64,000 bases of DNA from NCBI GenBank assembly GCA_050747525.1, contig JBOGOC010000097.1, positions 62,001-126,000 of the forward strand. Reading direction: 5' to 3'. Of this stretch, positions 41,021 through 49,274 are shown piece by piece. Origin of the DNA: JBOGOC01 sp050747525. Lineage in GTDB: Bacteria; Acidobacteriota; Polarisedimenticolia; JACPZX01; DASXTC01. The first letter of the stretch is position 1; each line of letters starts with the position of its first letter. The position numbers and the translations under genes are program-made. The notes beneath the pieces were generated by a model. It was not told the origin of the DNA. It was given only the letters and a program-made list of their open reading frames with translations, and ran no database searches.

Positions 41021-43123
41021 ATGCTCCACCACCGTGCTCGCGTGATCCCGTCATCCGGCCTCGTCCTCTTACTCTTCGCCACCGGTTGTCTCTCCGCCGC
41101 CGGCGATGACACAGTCGTCCAGCAGGACCGTGTCATTGCCGGCGGCCCCAACGACTCCCTGGAGGTCCGCCACATCGTCCTGCGAGGGACCAACGAGCAG
41201 ATCGGACGCGCGCTGGCCGAGATCGCCAAGGAGCGCTACGGCGTCCGGCCCAATCCCGCCATGGATCCCCTGCAGATGCGCGCTCAGCGCCGTTACCTCG
41301 AGCGCAATTACCCCATCCTCCTCGACCGCATGCGCGGCGTCGCGGCGGCGTACGGCAGATCGATCGAGGAGGACGGCTGGGACTTCACGACGCTCATGTT
41401 CACCGACCTGCGAGCCGGCTGCTCCGTCGCGCACCTGCCGCCGTCGTCGACTGCGAACGGCAAGAGCGTGGTGAGCCGCGACTACGACTTCACGACCGGC
41501 GCCCTCAACTTCGGGTTCCTCGAGGAGGGGATGCTGCATCCGACCGCCCGCCCCTACCTGCTCGAGCTTCACCCCGATCGTGGGTACGCCTCCATCGCGA
41601 TGGTCGCCTATGACCTCCTGAGCGGCGTGCTCGACGGCATCAACTCCGAAGGTCTTACCGTCACTCTGGCCTTGGACGACACGCTCGTTTCCAGCAACGC
41701 CACGGAGCCGACACGGGGCCCGGCCGTGGGCCTCCACGAGGTGCAGACGCTCCGCCTGCTCCTCGACACGTGCGCCACGGTGGAGGAGGCGAAGCAGACG
41801 CTGATGGCGACCAAGCAGTACTACCAGTACGTCCCCGTCCACTACCTGATCGCGGACCGCAGCGGCAAGGCCTTTGTCTGGGAATACTCCGAGTTTCACA
41901 ACAAGGAGTACGTCATGGAGAGCCCGGGGCAGCCTCTGGTCATGACGAACTTCACGCTCCACAAGCAGCTCGAGGACGGCAAGCCCCCTTCGGCGGAAAA
42001 GGCGAGAGGCGTCTGCAAGCGCTACGCGTACCTGAGCGAGAAGCTCGCGGCCGGGAACCTCGACGACAAGGTCATCCGCGGTTTCCACCAGAACGTGGAT
42101 GCGCAGATGTCGCAGGCGGCCGACCCATCCAGCCCTCCGGAGCGCACCTTCTGGCACGCCTTCTACTATCCGGAGGAGCGCCGGGTGCGCCTGAGCTACT
42201 ACCTCAAGGACGAGCCGTTCCCCGGAAACGAGCGCTTCGTACGCCCGGTCCGAACCGACTACCTGGATTTCCGGCTTGAGCCGACGGAGAGTGTGCCGGC
42301 GAAGGCGGAGACACGCTCGGGATCGGCAGCGCCCCCCGCCGCATCGCCGGCCCGCCCGGCACCCTTGGACGCGCAGGCGGCCGTCGAGGGGGCCGGCGTC
42401 GCGTCAGCCATCGAGGCCGCAGGTGGCGGCGTCGAGCTTAAGGGAAAGCGGGTCGTCGGCGTGAGCCTCGACAAGGCGACCAGGCTCGAGACCGTCATCC
42501 CGCTGCTCGGCCAGCTCTCCGACCTCGAATCGTTGAGCCTCGGAAACCCCTCCTTGACCGATGCCGATGTTCGCGCTCTCGAGGGGCTGCCCAAGCTCCG
42601 TACTCTCGGCTTCATGGGAGCGCCCATCGGTGACGCGGCGCTCGAGGTCATGAAGACCTTGCCTTCTCTGCGCCAACTGAACATCATCGGCACGAAGGTG
42701 ACGGACGCCGGTCTCGTGCACCTGCAGGGCCTCACCGCGCTCGAATACCTCGGCCTCAAGGGCACCGCCATCACCGACGCCGGCCTCGCGCATCTCAAGA
42801 ACCTCACCGGCCTCAACACCCTCAACCTCGCCGACACCAGAATCACCGGCGTCGGCCTCGTGCACCTCGCCGGCATGAGGCGCCTGGAGGGCGTGAACCT
42901 GTCGAACAACAATGTGACCGACGCCGGTCTCGGACACCTGGGTCGAATGCCCGGCCTCGGCGGCCTCAACCTTGCAGGGACGAAGGTGACGGATGCCGGC
43001 CTCGTCCACCTGAAGCAGCTCCCGAAGCTGACCAAGCTCAACGTGACGGGGACCGCGGTCACGGAGCAAGGCGTGAAGGACGCGAAGAAGTTCCTGCCCT
43101 TCTGGTGCACGGTGACGCGGTAG
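41021..43123 (+). CDS. C45-type acyltransferase/peptidase fused to leucine-rich repeats, lipoprotein
   Basis: About 700 residues. ATG 41021 follows GGGAGGTG. The signal ends in a lipobox (LFATGC23). Residues ~45-425 match the C45/penicillin-V-acylase-like Ntn-hydrolase fold: RGTNEQIGRALAEIAKERYG, GCSVAHL with candidate nucleophile Cys134, GKSVVSRDYDF, LDGINSEGLTVTLALDD, and VHYLIADRSGKAFVWEYS. If self-processed, cleavage would occur before Cys134. After an alanine/proline-rich linker (~430-460) come about nine 24-residue LRRs ('LkgTaITDAGLaHLknLtgLntLnLa'), of the cysteine-free bacterial GALA-like sort. The fusion suggests protein-protein targeting of an amide hydrolase at the outer membrane. 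It appears controlled by the divergent TetR. Confidence 0.85.
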   Translation: MLHHRARVIPSSGLVLLLFATGCLSAAGDDTVVQQDRVIAGGPNDSLEVRHIVLRGTNEQIGRALAEIAKERYGVRPNPAMDPLQMRAQRRYLERNYPILLDRMRGVAAAYGRSIEEDGWDFTTLMFTDLRAGCSVAHLPPSSTANGKSVVSRDYDFTTGALNFGFLEEGMLHPTARPYLLELHPDRGYASIAMVAYDLLSGVLDGINSEGLTVTLALDDTLVSSNATEPTRGPAVGLHEVQTLRLLLDTCATVEEAKQTLMATKQYYQYVPVHYLIADRSGKAFVWEYSEFHNKEYVMESPGQPLVMTNFTLHKQLEDGKPPSAEKARGVCKRYAYLSEKLAAGNLDDKVIRGFHQNVDAQMSQAADPSSPPERTFWHAFYYPEERRVRLSYYLKDEPFPGNERFVRPVRTDYLDFRLEPTESVPAKAETRSGSAAPPAASPARPAPLDAQAAVEGAGVASAIEAAGGGVELKGKRVVGVSLDKATRLETVIPLLGQLSDLESLSLGNPSLTDADVRALEGLPKLRTLGFMGAPIGDAALEVMKTLPSLRQLNIIGTKVTDAGLVHLQGLTALEYLGLKGTAITDAGLAHLKNLTGLNTLNLADTRITGVGLVHLAGMRRLEGVNLSNNNVTDAGLGHLGRMPGLGGLNLAGTKVTDAGLVHLKQLPKLTKLNVTGTAVTEQGVKDAKKFLPFWCTVTR

Positions 43124-43159
43124 GCCAGCAAGGTCGAGGCCGACATCAGCTTCTGAGCT

Positions 43160-43183
43160 CCGTAGTCCAGTTGAGGACTACGG
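43160..43183 (+). terminator. Hairpin after the C45-LRR gene
   Basis: Perfect 9-bp stem ccgtagtcc / ggactacgg with a 6-base loop, 36 bases after the stop at 43123. There is no T-run, so it may be a factor-dependent terminator or an mRNA-stabilising stem. Confidence 0.5.
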
Positions 43184-43349
43184 CGCGGGAGGCGGCCGTT
43201 CCATGCACTCAGCTTGGGGGGCGCGTGTCAACTCCGAAGCCTGAGGCGTGGACTCCAATTCGTAGGCAGGCCGCCGCCTGGGGCATCCGCATTTACCCGT
43301 TGTCTCCTCGCCCGCCGCGCGGTACGATACGGGACAGCTTGGAGTAGGC

Positions 43350-44789
43350 ATGGGGCGTTTCCACCGCGTGCTGCTCGTCTCGGTGGTGTTCACCGTGGCG
43401 GCCCGGCTCGCCTCGGCCGCATGTCCCCCCTTCGATCCCCCCTCGACCGTTGCCGTCGGCGATCATCCCAGTGATCTGGCCGCCGGGGACGTCAACGGCG
43501 ACGGCTTCCCCGACCTGGTGGTCGCGAACGCGGATTCGGACAACGTGACCGTCCTTCTAGGCGACGGCGCGGGTTCGTTTACTGTGGGGCCTTGGACTCC
43601 CGTCCTCGACGCCCCCCGAGCCGTCGTCCTCACGGACTTCAACGGTGACTCCCGGCTCGACCTCGCGGTCATCGGGGCCCGCGTGAACGATGTGAATTGT
43701 CAGACCTTCCTCGGCAATGGCAACGGCACGTTCACCTTGACCCAGAGTCTCGAGAGGAGCGTAGCCCTGGACATGGTGACCGGGGACTTCAACGGCGACG
43801 GCCACGTCGATATCGCAATCCTCGACTTCAATTCCGCGCCTCCCGACCCGCCGACCGGCGGATACGCGGTGATCTACCTGGGCAACGGCGACGGGACTGT
43901 CCGTTTCCGTGGACTGTATGCGACACCCTTGTTCGGCTTGATCGTCACGAGCGACTTCAACGGGGATGGACACCCGGACCTCGCGGTGCGGTCGTCAGGA
44001 CGGGTAACCGTTCTCCTCGGCGTGGGCGACGGGTCGTTCAGCACGATGACGGCTTATGTGGCTGCCGGGGACGGCGACGTCGCGGCTGGCGACCTCGACG
44101 GCGACGGGCGCATCGACCTCGTCGCGGCGGATCTGGCATCGGACGGCGTGTCGGTCCTTCTTGGAGTTGGGAACGGCGCGTTCGGCGCCGAGACCCGCTA
44201 CCCGTCTGGGGACGGTCCTTCGGGGATCGCGGTGGTCGATCTCTTCGGCCGCGGCGTGCCGGACATCCTGACCGTGGATCGGAATGGCGATACCGTCTCG
44301 CTGCTGGGGAGCCACGGCGACGGTTCCGTGGGACCGCCCACGGAGTTTGCGGTCGGAGACTTCCCGGTGGCGATCTCGGTCGCGGACTTCGACCTGGACG
44401 GCCGCCTTGACGTCGCCGTCGCGAACTACAACGCCGACACCGTGTCGGTCCTGCTCGGCAAGAGAGCCGACCGGCCGTGGATCGGGTTCGAGACGCCGGA
44501 GACGATCGTGTGGCAAGCGGTCCCCGGCGCCGTCGCCTACAACGTGTATCGCGGAGCGCTCGCTGACCTCGTGGACCCGAACGCGGACGGGCTACCGGAC
44601 GGGGGCTACGGCGCCTGCTTCGACGATCACGATCCCGATCTGTCCGACACGTCGCTCGTCGATGCGGAGACGCCTTCCGCGGGCGCAGGCTTCTTCTACG
44701 TCGCGAGCGTCGTCGGATCGAGCGGCGATCAGGGGATCGGCCTGACGAGCGCGTGCCTCCCTCGGGCACCGTCTTCCGTTTGTCCCTAG
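43350..44789 (+). CDS. Secreted FG-GAP/VCBS repeat protein with a C-terminal YRG/CF domain
   Basis: About 479 residues. The signal peptide ends RLASA-ACPP. Seven beta-propeller units of FG-GAP type follow, each with 'gDfNgDGhpDlvvan...d.VsVllGdG.G.F': AAGDVNGDGFPDLVVANADSD, LTDFNGDSRLDLAV, TGDFNGDGHVDIAIL, TSDFNGDGHPDLAV and ADFDLDGRLDVAVANYNAD are examples, with DxNxDGxxD calcium loops. From ~375 a domain reads WQAVPGAVAYNVYRG...YGACFDDHDPD, the same module as the fragment at 18421. It is an integrin-alpha-like extracellular propeller, role unknown. GGAG lies five bases before ATG 43350. Confidence 0.9.
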   Translation: MGRFHRVLLVSVVFTVAARLASAACPPFDPPSTVAVGDHPSDLAAGDVNGDGFPDLVVANADSDNVTVLLGDGAGSFTVGPWTPVLDAPRAVVLTDFNGDSRLDLAVIGARVNDVNCQTFLGNGNGTFTLTQSLERSVALDMVTGDFNGDGHVDIAILDFNSAPPDPPTGGYAVIYLGNGDGTVRFRGLYATPLFGLIVTSDFNGDGHPDLAVRSSGRVTVLLGVGDGSFSTMTAYVAAGDGDVAAGDLDGDGRIDLVAADLASDGVSVLLGVGNGAFGAETRYPSGDGPSGIAVVDLFGRGVPDILTVDRNGDTVSLLGSHGDGSVGPPTEFAVGDFPVAISVADFDLDGRLDVAVANYNADTVSVLLGKRADRPWIGFETPETIVWQAVPGAVAYNVYRGALADLVDPNADGLPDGGYGACFDDHDPDLSDTSLVDAETPSAGAGFFYVASVVGSSGDQGIGLTSACLPRAPSSVCP

Positions 44790-44923
44790 ACGGTTGAACC
44801 GGCGCCACCAAGCAGCCATCGAAATCATGGGCGCTGATCTGGTGTGGTGAATATCACCGAAATTGAGTGCGACGTTTTTGCCGGAGGGCGTTATAGGCCG
44901 CGAGCCAGCGGAAGAACGCCAAA

Positions 44924-44979
44924 TGGTGCCGGGGCTGGGACTCGAACCCAGATGAGCCAAAGGCCCAGGGGATTTTAAG
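44924..44979 (-). repeat. 3' half of tRNA-Leu (half b)
   Basis: 56 bases on the minus strand from CTTAAAA (anticodon TAA) to CCA. The T arm is CTGGGTTCGAGTCCCAG. The variable arm (GGGCCTTTGGCTC) differs from that of the intact tRNA, so this half was not copied from the local gene. The flank beyond the anticodon loop belongs to family B, shared with half d. Confidence 0.85.
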
Positions 44980-45090
44980 ATGTCAGCCTGCCCCGGACGC
45001 ATAGATCTCCATCAGACCTGATCGTAGCCCATCCCTCTATCGGCGCGTACTTCTGAACGTCTCCAGTCTGCATGAAGTTCGATTCGTTGT

Positions 45091-45127
45091 CGGTCAGCGC
45101 GATGGAACCCGACAAGTTGGTTACAAG
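45091..45127. repeat. Family-B arm repeat, copy 1
   Basis: A 37-base segment (cggtcagcgcgatggaaccc...caag) matches 49568-49604 at 33 of 37 positions. It lies 111 bases past the anticodon end of half b; its partner lies 110 bases past half d. The conserved spacing suggests an integrase arm site. Confidence 0.65.
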
Positions 45128-45215
45128 CTGCCGGAGCCCCTCCCGATCTTCCGGGGGAGCCCCCGCCGGGGATTTCTTATCCTTAACCTCGCGTCAGAAC
45201 AGAAAGAGAGACGCA

Positions 45216-45233
45216 GCCGTCGGACGGCTTTTT
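45216..45233 (+). terminator. Rho-independent terminator
   Basis: Stem gccgt / acggc with a cgg loop is followed by ttttt. It is the only classic hairpin-plus-T-run I noticed in the window. No intact plus-strand gene precedes it closely; the FG-GAP gene ends 427 bases upstream. It may be a relict of a lost element gene. A short frame near 45342-45404 reads LEDQRERTQALEREIGQIW and is unassigned. Confidence 0.5.
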
Positions 45234-45412
45234 CATTAGTCGCCGGAACCGGCCCAAATATAGGGCGGTTGCCATTGGCCCAACCACCCGAGGGAGGCTC
45301 CGCTCCCACCGGTTTTCTGCATGACACCCTGCCTCCGGGCCGTGTTAGAGGATCAGCGTGAGCGCACGCAGGCCCTGGAGCGCGAGATTGGCCAGATCTG
45401 GTGAAGTGCCAG

Positions 45413-46840
45413 TCAGGATTCGATGACCGCTTTGACGCGCTTCTCTCTGATCGCTTTCACGAACGCCTTGTGATCGCGCTCGGCCTGATCGGCATAGTCG
45501 CCCGCAAAGTCGCAGATCGCCTCGTCAAAGGTGCGGCCGGAACCCATGTAGCCCGAGATCATGGCGGCGTCGCCCGAGCGCGCATGGGCTTGGGCCAGCG
45601 CCCACGCGCACGCGTCCGCATATTGTCGCAATAGTTGGGCGTCCATGCTCTCAACGTCAGCCGAGATCTTCATGTCGCGGAGCTGGCGCACGTAGAAGTG
45701 GCGCCCGAGGTGTCCCTGCGTCCACCCCAGGAAGATGTCGCTCGCCGCTTGCATCAGACGCTGGCCGACGACGACGCGCTGGCCGTGGTTGCCGTGAAGA
45801 CTCCTCCCGGCATGAGGCTCAAGCACGGACGCGTTCGCCTGCTTGATCTGCAGGAACAGCGGGTCGTCATCGGCGGCCATGTAGAGCGCGACCAGGCACG
45901 CGGTACCGACGCTGCCCACGCCGACGACCTTCAGCGCCATGTCGCAAAGATGAAAGCGGTCGAAGAGCACGCGGATCTGCTCGGGCAGAGATTCGCGGTA
46001 GAACGCCCACGCTGCCTTGATTTCCTTGCTGCCCTCGTATTTCTTGAGCAGGGGGTGGTGGAAGATGAGCGGCGGGTTGTCCTTGATGCGCGGAGTGGAG
46101 CCATCGTACTCGGCCAGCTTTGGGAAATCGTGCTCGGCGGCAGTGCGCGCGCGCGCCTTCTCCAGTGTTGTCTCCATACGCGCGCGCTCCTTTTCGTCCG
46201 GCACCGAATCGACCAGGCGCTGGATGTCGATTCTGTCGTACCAGATGTCCAGCGCCTTCATGAAGGAATACTCCGCAATGTGTTCCCGGTACGAGCGCAC
46301 CGCGGCGCGGGCGGCGCGCGCCGACTCGGTCTGCTTGAGCTGGATGTGGCGCCCGGCCAGGACCACGCTGGCGGTCAAGCGCTTGAGGTCCCATTCCCAT
46401 GGAGCAGGAAGCGTTTCGTCCAGGTCATTGACGTCGAAGATCACGCCGCGCTCGGGCGTGGCAAAGACGCCGAAGTTCGAGAGGTGGGCGTCACCGCAGG
46501 CCTGCACCCTGAGGCCGGAGCTTGGGGTGTGAGCCAGGTCGGCGGCCATGATCGCGGCGGACCCGCGATAAAAGGCGAAGGGCGACCGAGACATCCGACC
46601 GTGGCGAATCGGCAGAAGCTCCTGCAGCCTGCCCTCGTTCGCCGCGAGGACAATCTCGACCGGATCACGCCGGTCCTTGGGCGGCTTCCATCCGCTATGC
46701 TCCTCGCGGGGCACAGAGTCGCGCAGCGCCCTGCCCTCAGCCCGGCGCTCGGCCCGAGGGCGAAGCGGCGCCACGCTGGGCGCCTTGGAGTCACGATTCG
46801 TCCCAACGGCTCGGAGCCGCTCCTTCGCCTGGGTCTTCAT
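45413..46840 (-). CDS. DUF2252 family protein
   Basis: About 475 residues, typical size. The family core is clear: RMSRSPFAFYRGSAAIMAADLAHTPSSGLRVQACGDAHLSNFGVFATPERGVIFDVNDLDETLPAPWEWDLKRLTASVVLA, with kinase-like CGDAHLxNFG and FDxNDFDE motifs resembling the catalytic and metal loops of aminoglycoside/choline kinases. Later VGVGSVGTACLVALY and FYVRQLRDMKIS are also conserved. DUF2252 proteins are predicted kinase-fold enzymes without assigned substrate. A basic N-terminal tail (~60 residues) precedes the core. It is the sole intact gene between halves b and c. The spaces on both sides (44980-45412, 46841-47133) hold no other gene. Confidence 0.88.
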   Translation of the reverse strand: MKTQAKERLRAVGTNRDSKAPSVAPLRPRAERRAEGRALRDSVPREEHSGWKPPKDRRDPVEIVLAANEGRLQELLPIRHGRMSRSPFAFYRGSAAIMAADLAHTPSSGLRVQACGDAHLSNFGVFATPERGVIFDVNDLDETLPAPWEWDLKRLTASVVLAGRHIQLKQTESARAARAAVRSYREHIAEYSFMKALDIWYDRIDIQRLVDSVPDEKERARMETTLEKARARTAAEHDFPKLAEYDGSTPRIKDNPPLIFHHPLLKKYEGSKEIKAAWAFYRESLPEQIRVLFDRFHLCDMALKVVGVGSVGTACLVALYMAADDDPLFLQIKQANASVLEPHAGRSLHGNHGQRVVVGQRLMQAASDIFLGWTQGHLGRHFYVRQLRDMKISADVESMDAQLLRQYADACAWALAQAHARSGDAAMISGYMGSGRTFDEAICDFAGDYADQAERDHKAFVKAIREKRVKAVIES

Positions 46841-47133
46841 GCCTTGCCTCCCGGCTGCGTCGGCTCTGAGTGACGACGGAATCTTCCGGCTTGCTGGCCA
46901 CTGCCGGTGGCGACGGTCTCAACTCCACGAGCACCCGACGCCCGGGGGGTAGTCGACACAATGGCCGGTCGTTTCACCCGTTTTCCCTCAACGGAGCTTA
47001 GTGGACGGCAACCCCAATTGCACGGCTGGGCGGGCGGTGTCAACCAAGGCCGGGCGACCACCGTCGCGCCCTGGACTTCCTCGCACTCAGCGAGGCCCTG
47101 ATGCGGGACTTCAAGCACCAGAGGAGGATCCCC

Positions 47134-47453
47134 GTGAGGTTCGTGCTCGTCTCGGCCATCGCTGTTCTGGCTGCCGCGATGAATGCCTTTGCCCGTGTGG
47201 GCCCGCCGGGCCTGGAGCCGGCGGGAAAGCATTACCAGGCCGCACGAGGAGCCATCACGAAGGGCGACAAGGACGAGGCAATCCTCGAGCTGAGGCCCGC
47301 GCTGCAGGACAATTCTCTCGATGCCTCGTCGCACCACCTGCTGGGCTGCCTGCTGGCGCAGCAGGGTGAGGAAGAGCAGTCCATCGGTGGCGTTTCACCA
47401 CGCGCAGGCCATCGATCCCACCCCATCCGGAGGTGCTCCCTTCCGCGCCCGCC
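47134..47453 (+). pseudogene. Small exported TPR-like protein gene with two frameshifts
   Basis: GTG 47134 follows AGAGGAGG. The product begins with a signal peptide (FVLVSAIAVLAAAMNAFA) and a TPR-like segment KHYQAARGAITKGDKDEAILELRPALQDNSLDASSHHLLGCLLAQQGEEEQSI. Near 47385 the sense passes to another frame (AFHHAQAIDPT), and near 47420 to a third (PHPEVLPSAPAGR), which stops at about 47453. Two single-base indels explain this. It is decayed or mis-sequenced. Confidence 0.55.
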
Positions 47454-47529
47454 GGCAGGTGACACCGCCGCTCTCCAAGGGCATCGGGGCCCGCACGGTC
47501 CTCCTTTCGCAAGTCTGAAGGACCAAGGC

Positions 47530-47762
47530 AGATGGACACTTGGCCCTCCAACCTCGACGATCCCACCATCGCGCAACTCATTGATCACATGGTGCCGGGG
47601 CTGGGACTCGAACCCAGATGGCCTTGCGGCGGGAGATTTTAAGGCGAAACGGGAAGGGCAATGAAATCAGTAAGTTACTAACTCGTTGCCCTCTCCCGTT
47701 TACGAGGGTTACGGGGAGCGACCGCATTTTACGAGGGTTATGGACACCCAGATGGACACCTG
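47530..47762. repeat. Composite ~235-bp repeat copy 2 (tRNA-Leu half with conserved flanks)
   Basis: Second copy of the unit at 35515. ATGGACAC at 47532 marks the left border; CCCACCATCGCGCAACTCATTGATCACATGGTGCC leads into the tRNA half. Past the anticodon loop come the hairpin (47647-47701), GAGGGTTACGG and GAGGGTTATGG, and the paired TGGACACC motifs. The flanks are about as similar to copy 1 as the tRNA half is, so the whole region was inherited as a unit. Confidence 0.8.
47590..47643 (-). repeat. 3' half of tRNA-Leu (half c)
   Basis: 54 bases on the minus strand from CTTAAAA (anticodon TAA) to CCA, with T arm CTGGGTTCGAGTCCCAG like half b but the short variable arm differs. After the crossover the sequence is gcgaaacggg, family A, as beside halves a and e. 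Confidence 0.85.
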
Positions 47763-47905
47763 AGCCGGCCATGGCTGGTCTCGGACCGACCTGGTCGTCA
47801 TGCGTCATCTCTATGATCTCGAGCGCGTCCCGTGGCATGAACTCCCAGGCTCCGGTTGATGTCGCGCCCCTCTGTAAGGGGCCGGCCCCGACAGCGACTA
47901 ACGAG

Positions 47906-48424
47906 ATGGACGAAGCGGACATGAAGCCAGCGGGCGAGGAACAAGAGTTCCTGGAGGTCCTGAACCGCTACCAGCCCGTCCTCCGGCGTGTATCCCGGAT
48001 GTACGCGGACAGTCCCGAGGAGCGTGAAGACCTGCTTCAGGAGACGATCTACCAGCTGTGGAGAAGCTATCCGACGTTTCGGGGTGAATCCTCGCACGGC
48101 ACGTGGGTCTACCGCGTGGCGCTCAACACGGCCATCAGCGCCCTGCGACGAAGGGTGAAGCGGCCCAAGGAGGTGCCACTCGAAGCGGCGGCCCAACTTG
48201 GGACACCGCCTGGCCCATGGGGCTCCGAATCCGAGAGGGTCCGCCTGTTGTACGGGATGATCCAGAAGCTGAATCCGGTGGACCGCGCGCTGGCGCTGCT
48301 CTACCTGGAGGATCTGAGCTACAAGGAGCTGTCGAGCATTCTCGGGATCTCGGAGAGCAACATCGGCGTGAAGCTGAACCGGCTGAAGGCCAAGCTCCAG
48401 AGCTTCGCGAAGGAGCTGCGATGA
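47906..48424 (+). CDS. ECF sigma factor
   Basis: About 172 residues from ATG 47906; the frame upstream runs through the tRNA half. Region 2 reads EEQEFLEVLNRYQPVLRRVSRMYADSPEEREDLLQETIYQLWRSYPTFRGESSHGTWVYRVALNTAISALRRR, a complete ECF core with the DLLQE and W(V)YRVA.N segments. Region 4 reads LNPVDRALALLYLEDLSYKELSSILGISESNIGVKLNRLKAKL. Typical for sigma-70 family ECF factors that answer envelope or oxidative stress. It overlaps the next gene by ATGA. Upstream 47763-47905 contains a small stem (cccct/aggggc near 47868) and should hold the promoter. Confidence 0.92.
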   Translation: MDEADMKPAGEEQEFLEVLNRYQPVLRRVSRMYADSPEEREDLLQETIYQLWRSYPTFRGESSHGTWVYRVALNTAISALRRRVKRPKEVPLEAAAQLGTPPGPWGSESERVRLLYGMIQKLNPVDRALALLYLEDLSYKELSSILGISESNIGVKLNRLKAKLQSFAKELR

Positions 48425-49020
48425 CCGACCTGGACGCACTGAAAAGGATTTGGCGGGAGTCAACCTGCCCTCCCGACTTGGATCCCCTCGGTAAGGAGGA
48501 GCTCATGGCGATGATTCAAACCCGAGCGGCCGACATCAAGCAAAGGACGATGGACCGAGTGCGGGTGGAGAGCTACAACTATCTTGCCCTTGTGCTGATC
48601 CCAGCCCTGCTGCTGCTTTTCAGCCAGGGCCAGACCATGCGGGCGCTTCTCGGAGTCGTCGGCCTGCTCGCGGCGCTCGGGCCGATCCTCGCAGCGCTCG
48701 CGTACAAGGAATACCGGCTCAGCAGCCTTCCCCTGGGTGGCACGTTGAAGGGATCGCTGGAATCAATGCTCGCGGCTGTCGACTCTACCTCGAGCCTCTA
48801 CATGACCACGTACATGCTCTGCGTGACCCTCGCGGTCGCGGTGGGCGAAGGGATTCTCGCCTGGCGCTACGGCGTGCACTGGATCCCGATGATCGCACTC
48901 GTCGCCGGCATCGCCTTCGTGGTCTGGGCTTATCGCAGCGGCCAGGGTTACCTTCGCGGGATGTTCGGATCGATTCGGCGGGAGTTGGCCGACTGCCTGC
49001 GAGAGCTCGAACAAGCCTAG
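48421..49020 (+). CDS. Membrane partner of the ECF sigma factor (probable anti-sigma)
   Basis: About 199 residues. ATGA overlap with the sigma gene implies coupled translation. The cytoplasmic N-terminus (~1-45) has DLDALKRIWREST and a DLDPLGKEELMAMIQTRAADIKQR helix that could clamp the sigma factor. Four membrane helices follow: YLALVLIPALLLLFS, GVVGLLAALGPILAALAY, YMTTYMLCVTLAVAVGEGILAW and MIALVAGIAFVVWAY. There is no zinc-finger motif, so it belongs to another class than the protein at 24732. The stop at 49018-49020 leads directly into the ribosome site of the selenoprotein candidate. Confidence 0.7.
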   Translation: MTDLDALKRIWRESTCPPDLDPLGKEELMAMIQTRAADIKQRTMDRVRVESYNYLALVLIPALLLLFSQGQTMRALLGVVGLLAALGPILAALAYKEYRLSSLPLGGTLKGSLESMLAAVDSTSSLYMTTYMLCVTLAVAVGEGILAWRYGVHWIPMIALVAGIAFVVWAYRSGQGYLRGMFGSIRRELADCLRELEQA

Positions 49021-49034
49021 AGGAGGGGCTGGCA

Positions 49035-49274
49035 TTGGAAAAAGTGACCATTCGCTATTGCTTCGTCTGACCCATCAAACAATCGATGGCGGCCAGTCTG
49101 GCTGCCCGGCTCAGAAACGAATGCGCCGCACAAGTGGAGACCATCCGGGGAGGGTTGGGAGAGTTCACCGTCCTCGTGGGCGACGAAGAGGTGGTGAGCA
49201 CAAGCCGCCTCTGGTACCCCGACCTCGCCGAGACATTCCGGGCGGTTCAGACGCGCGTCCGGAATGAGCGCTGA
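49035..49274 (+). CDS. SelW/Rdx-family protein, candidate selenoprotein (in-frame UGA as selenocysteine)
   Basis: The frame from TTG 49035 (AGGAGGGG nine bases upstream) reads KVTIRYCFV, then TGA at 49068-49070, then continues PIKQSMAASLAARLRNECAAQVETIRGGLGEFTVLVGDEEVV to TGA 49272-49274; 79 residues if TGA is selenocysteine. The Rdx (SelW/SelT/SelH) fold begins 'v.I.YC..C/U.y...a..L...l', so TGA sits exactly in the CxxU redox motif (C-F-V-U). The rest matches 'G.GeF.V.vdg..v.sk....fPd...i...v' of SelW. A hairpin at 49088-49106 fits a bacterial SECIS. It should be a thioredoxin-like redox protein. Third gene of an ECF sigma operon, next to tRNA-Leu half d. If UGA is not decoded, it is a nonsense-broken SelW. 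Confidence 0.72.
49088..49106 (+). promoter_or_regulatory. SECIS-like hairpin downstream of the in-frame UGA
   Basis: ggcggccagtctggctgcc folds into an 8-bp stem (one G-U pair) closed by the loop GUC. The stem begins 17 bases after the UGA and the apical loop lies about 25 bases after it. Bacterial SECIS elements have the loop 16-37 bases after UGA and a G in the first two loop positions; both conditions are met. Confidence 0.55.

Noticed and set aside
47618..48424. Longer start for the ECF sigma gene at 47618
   Set aside because: The extra ~96 codons run through tRNA half c and its arm; homology begins at ATG 47906.
49086..49274. A 62-residue protein from ATG 49086 as an independent gene
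   Set aside because: It lacks the first strand and the redox motif of the Rdx fold, which are supplied exactly by the frame before the in-frame UGA with a strong ribosome site.
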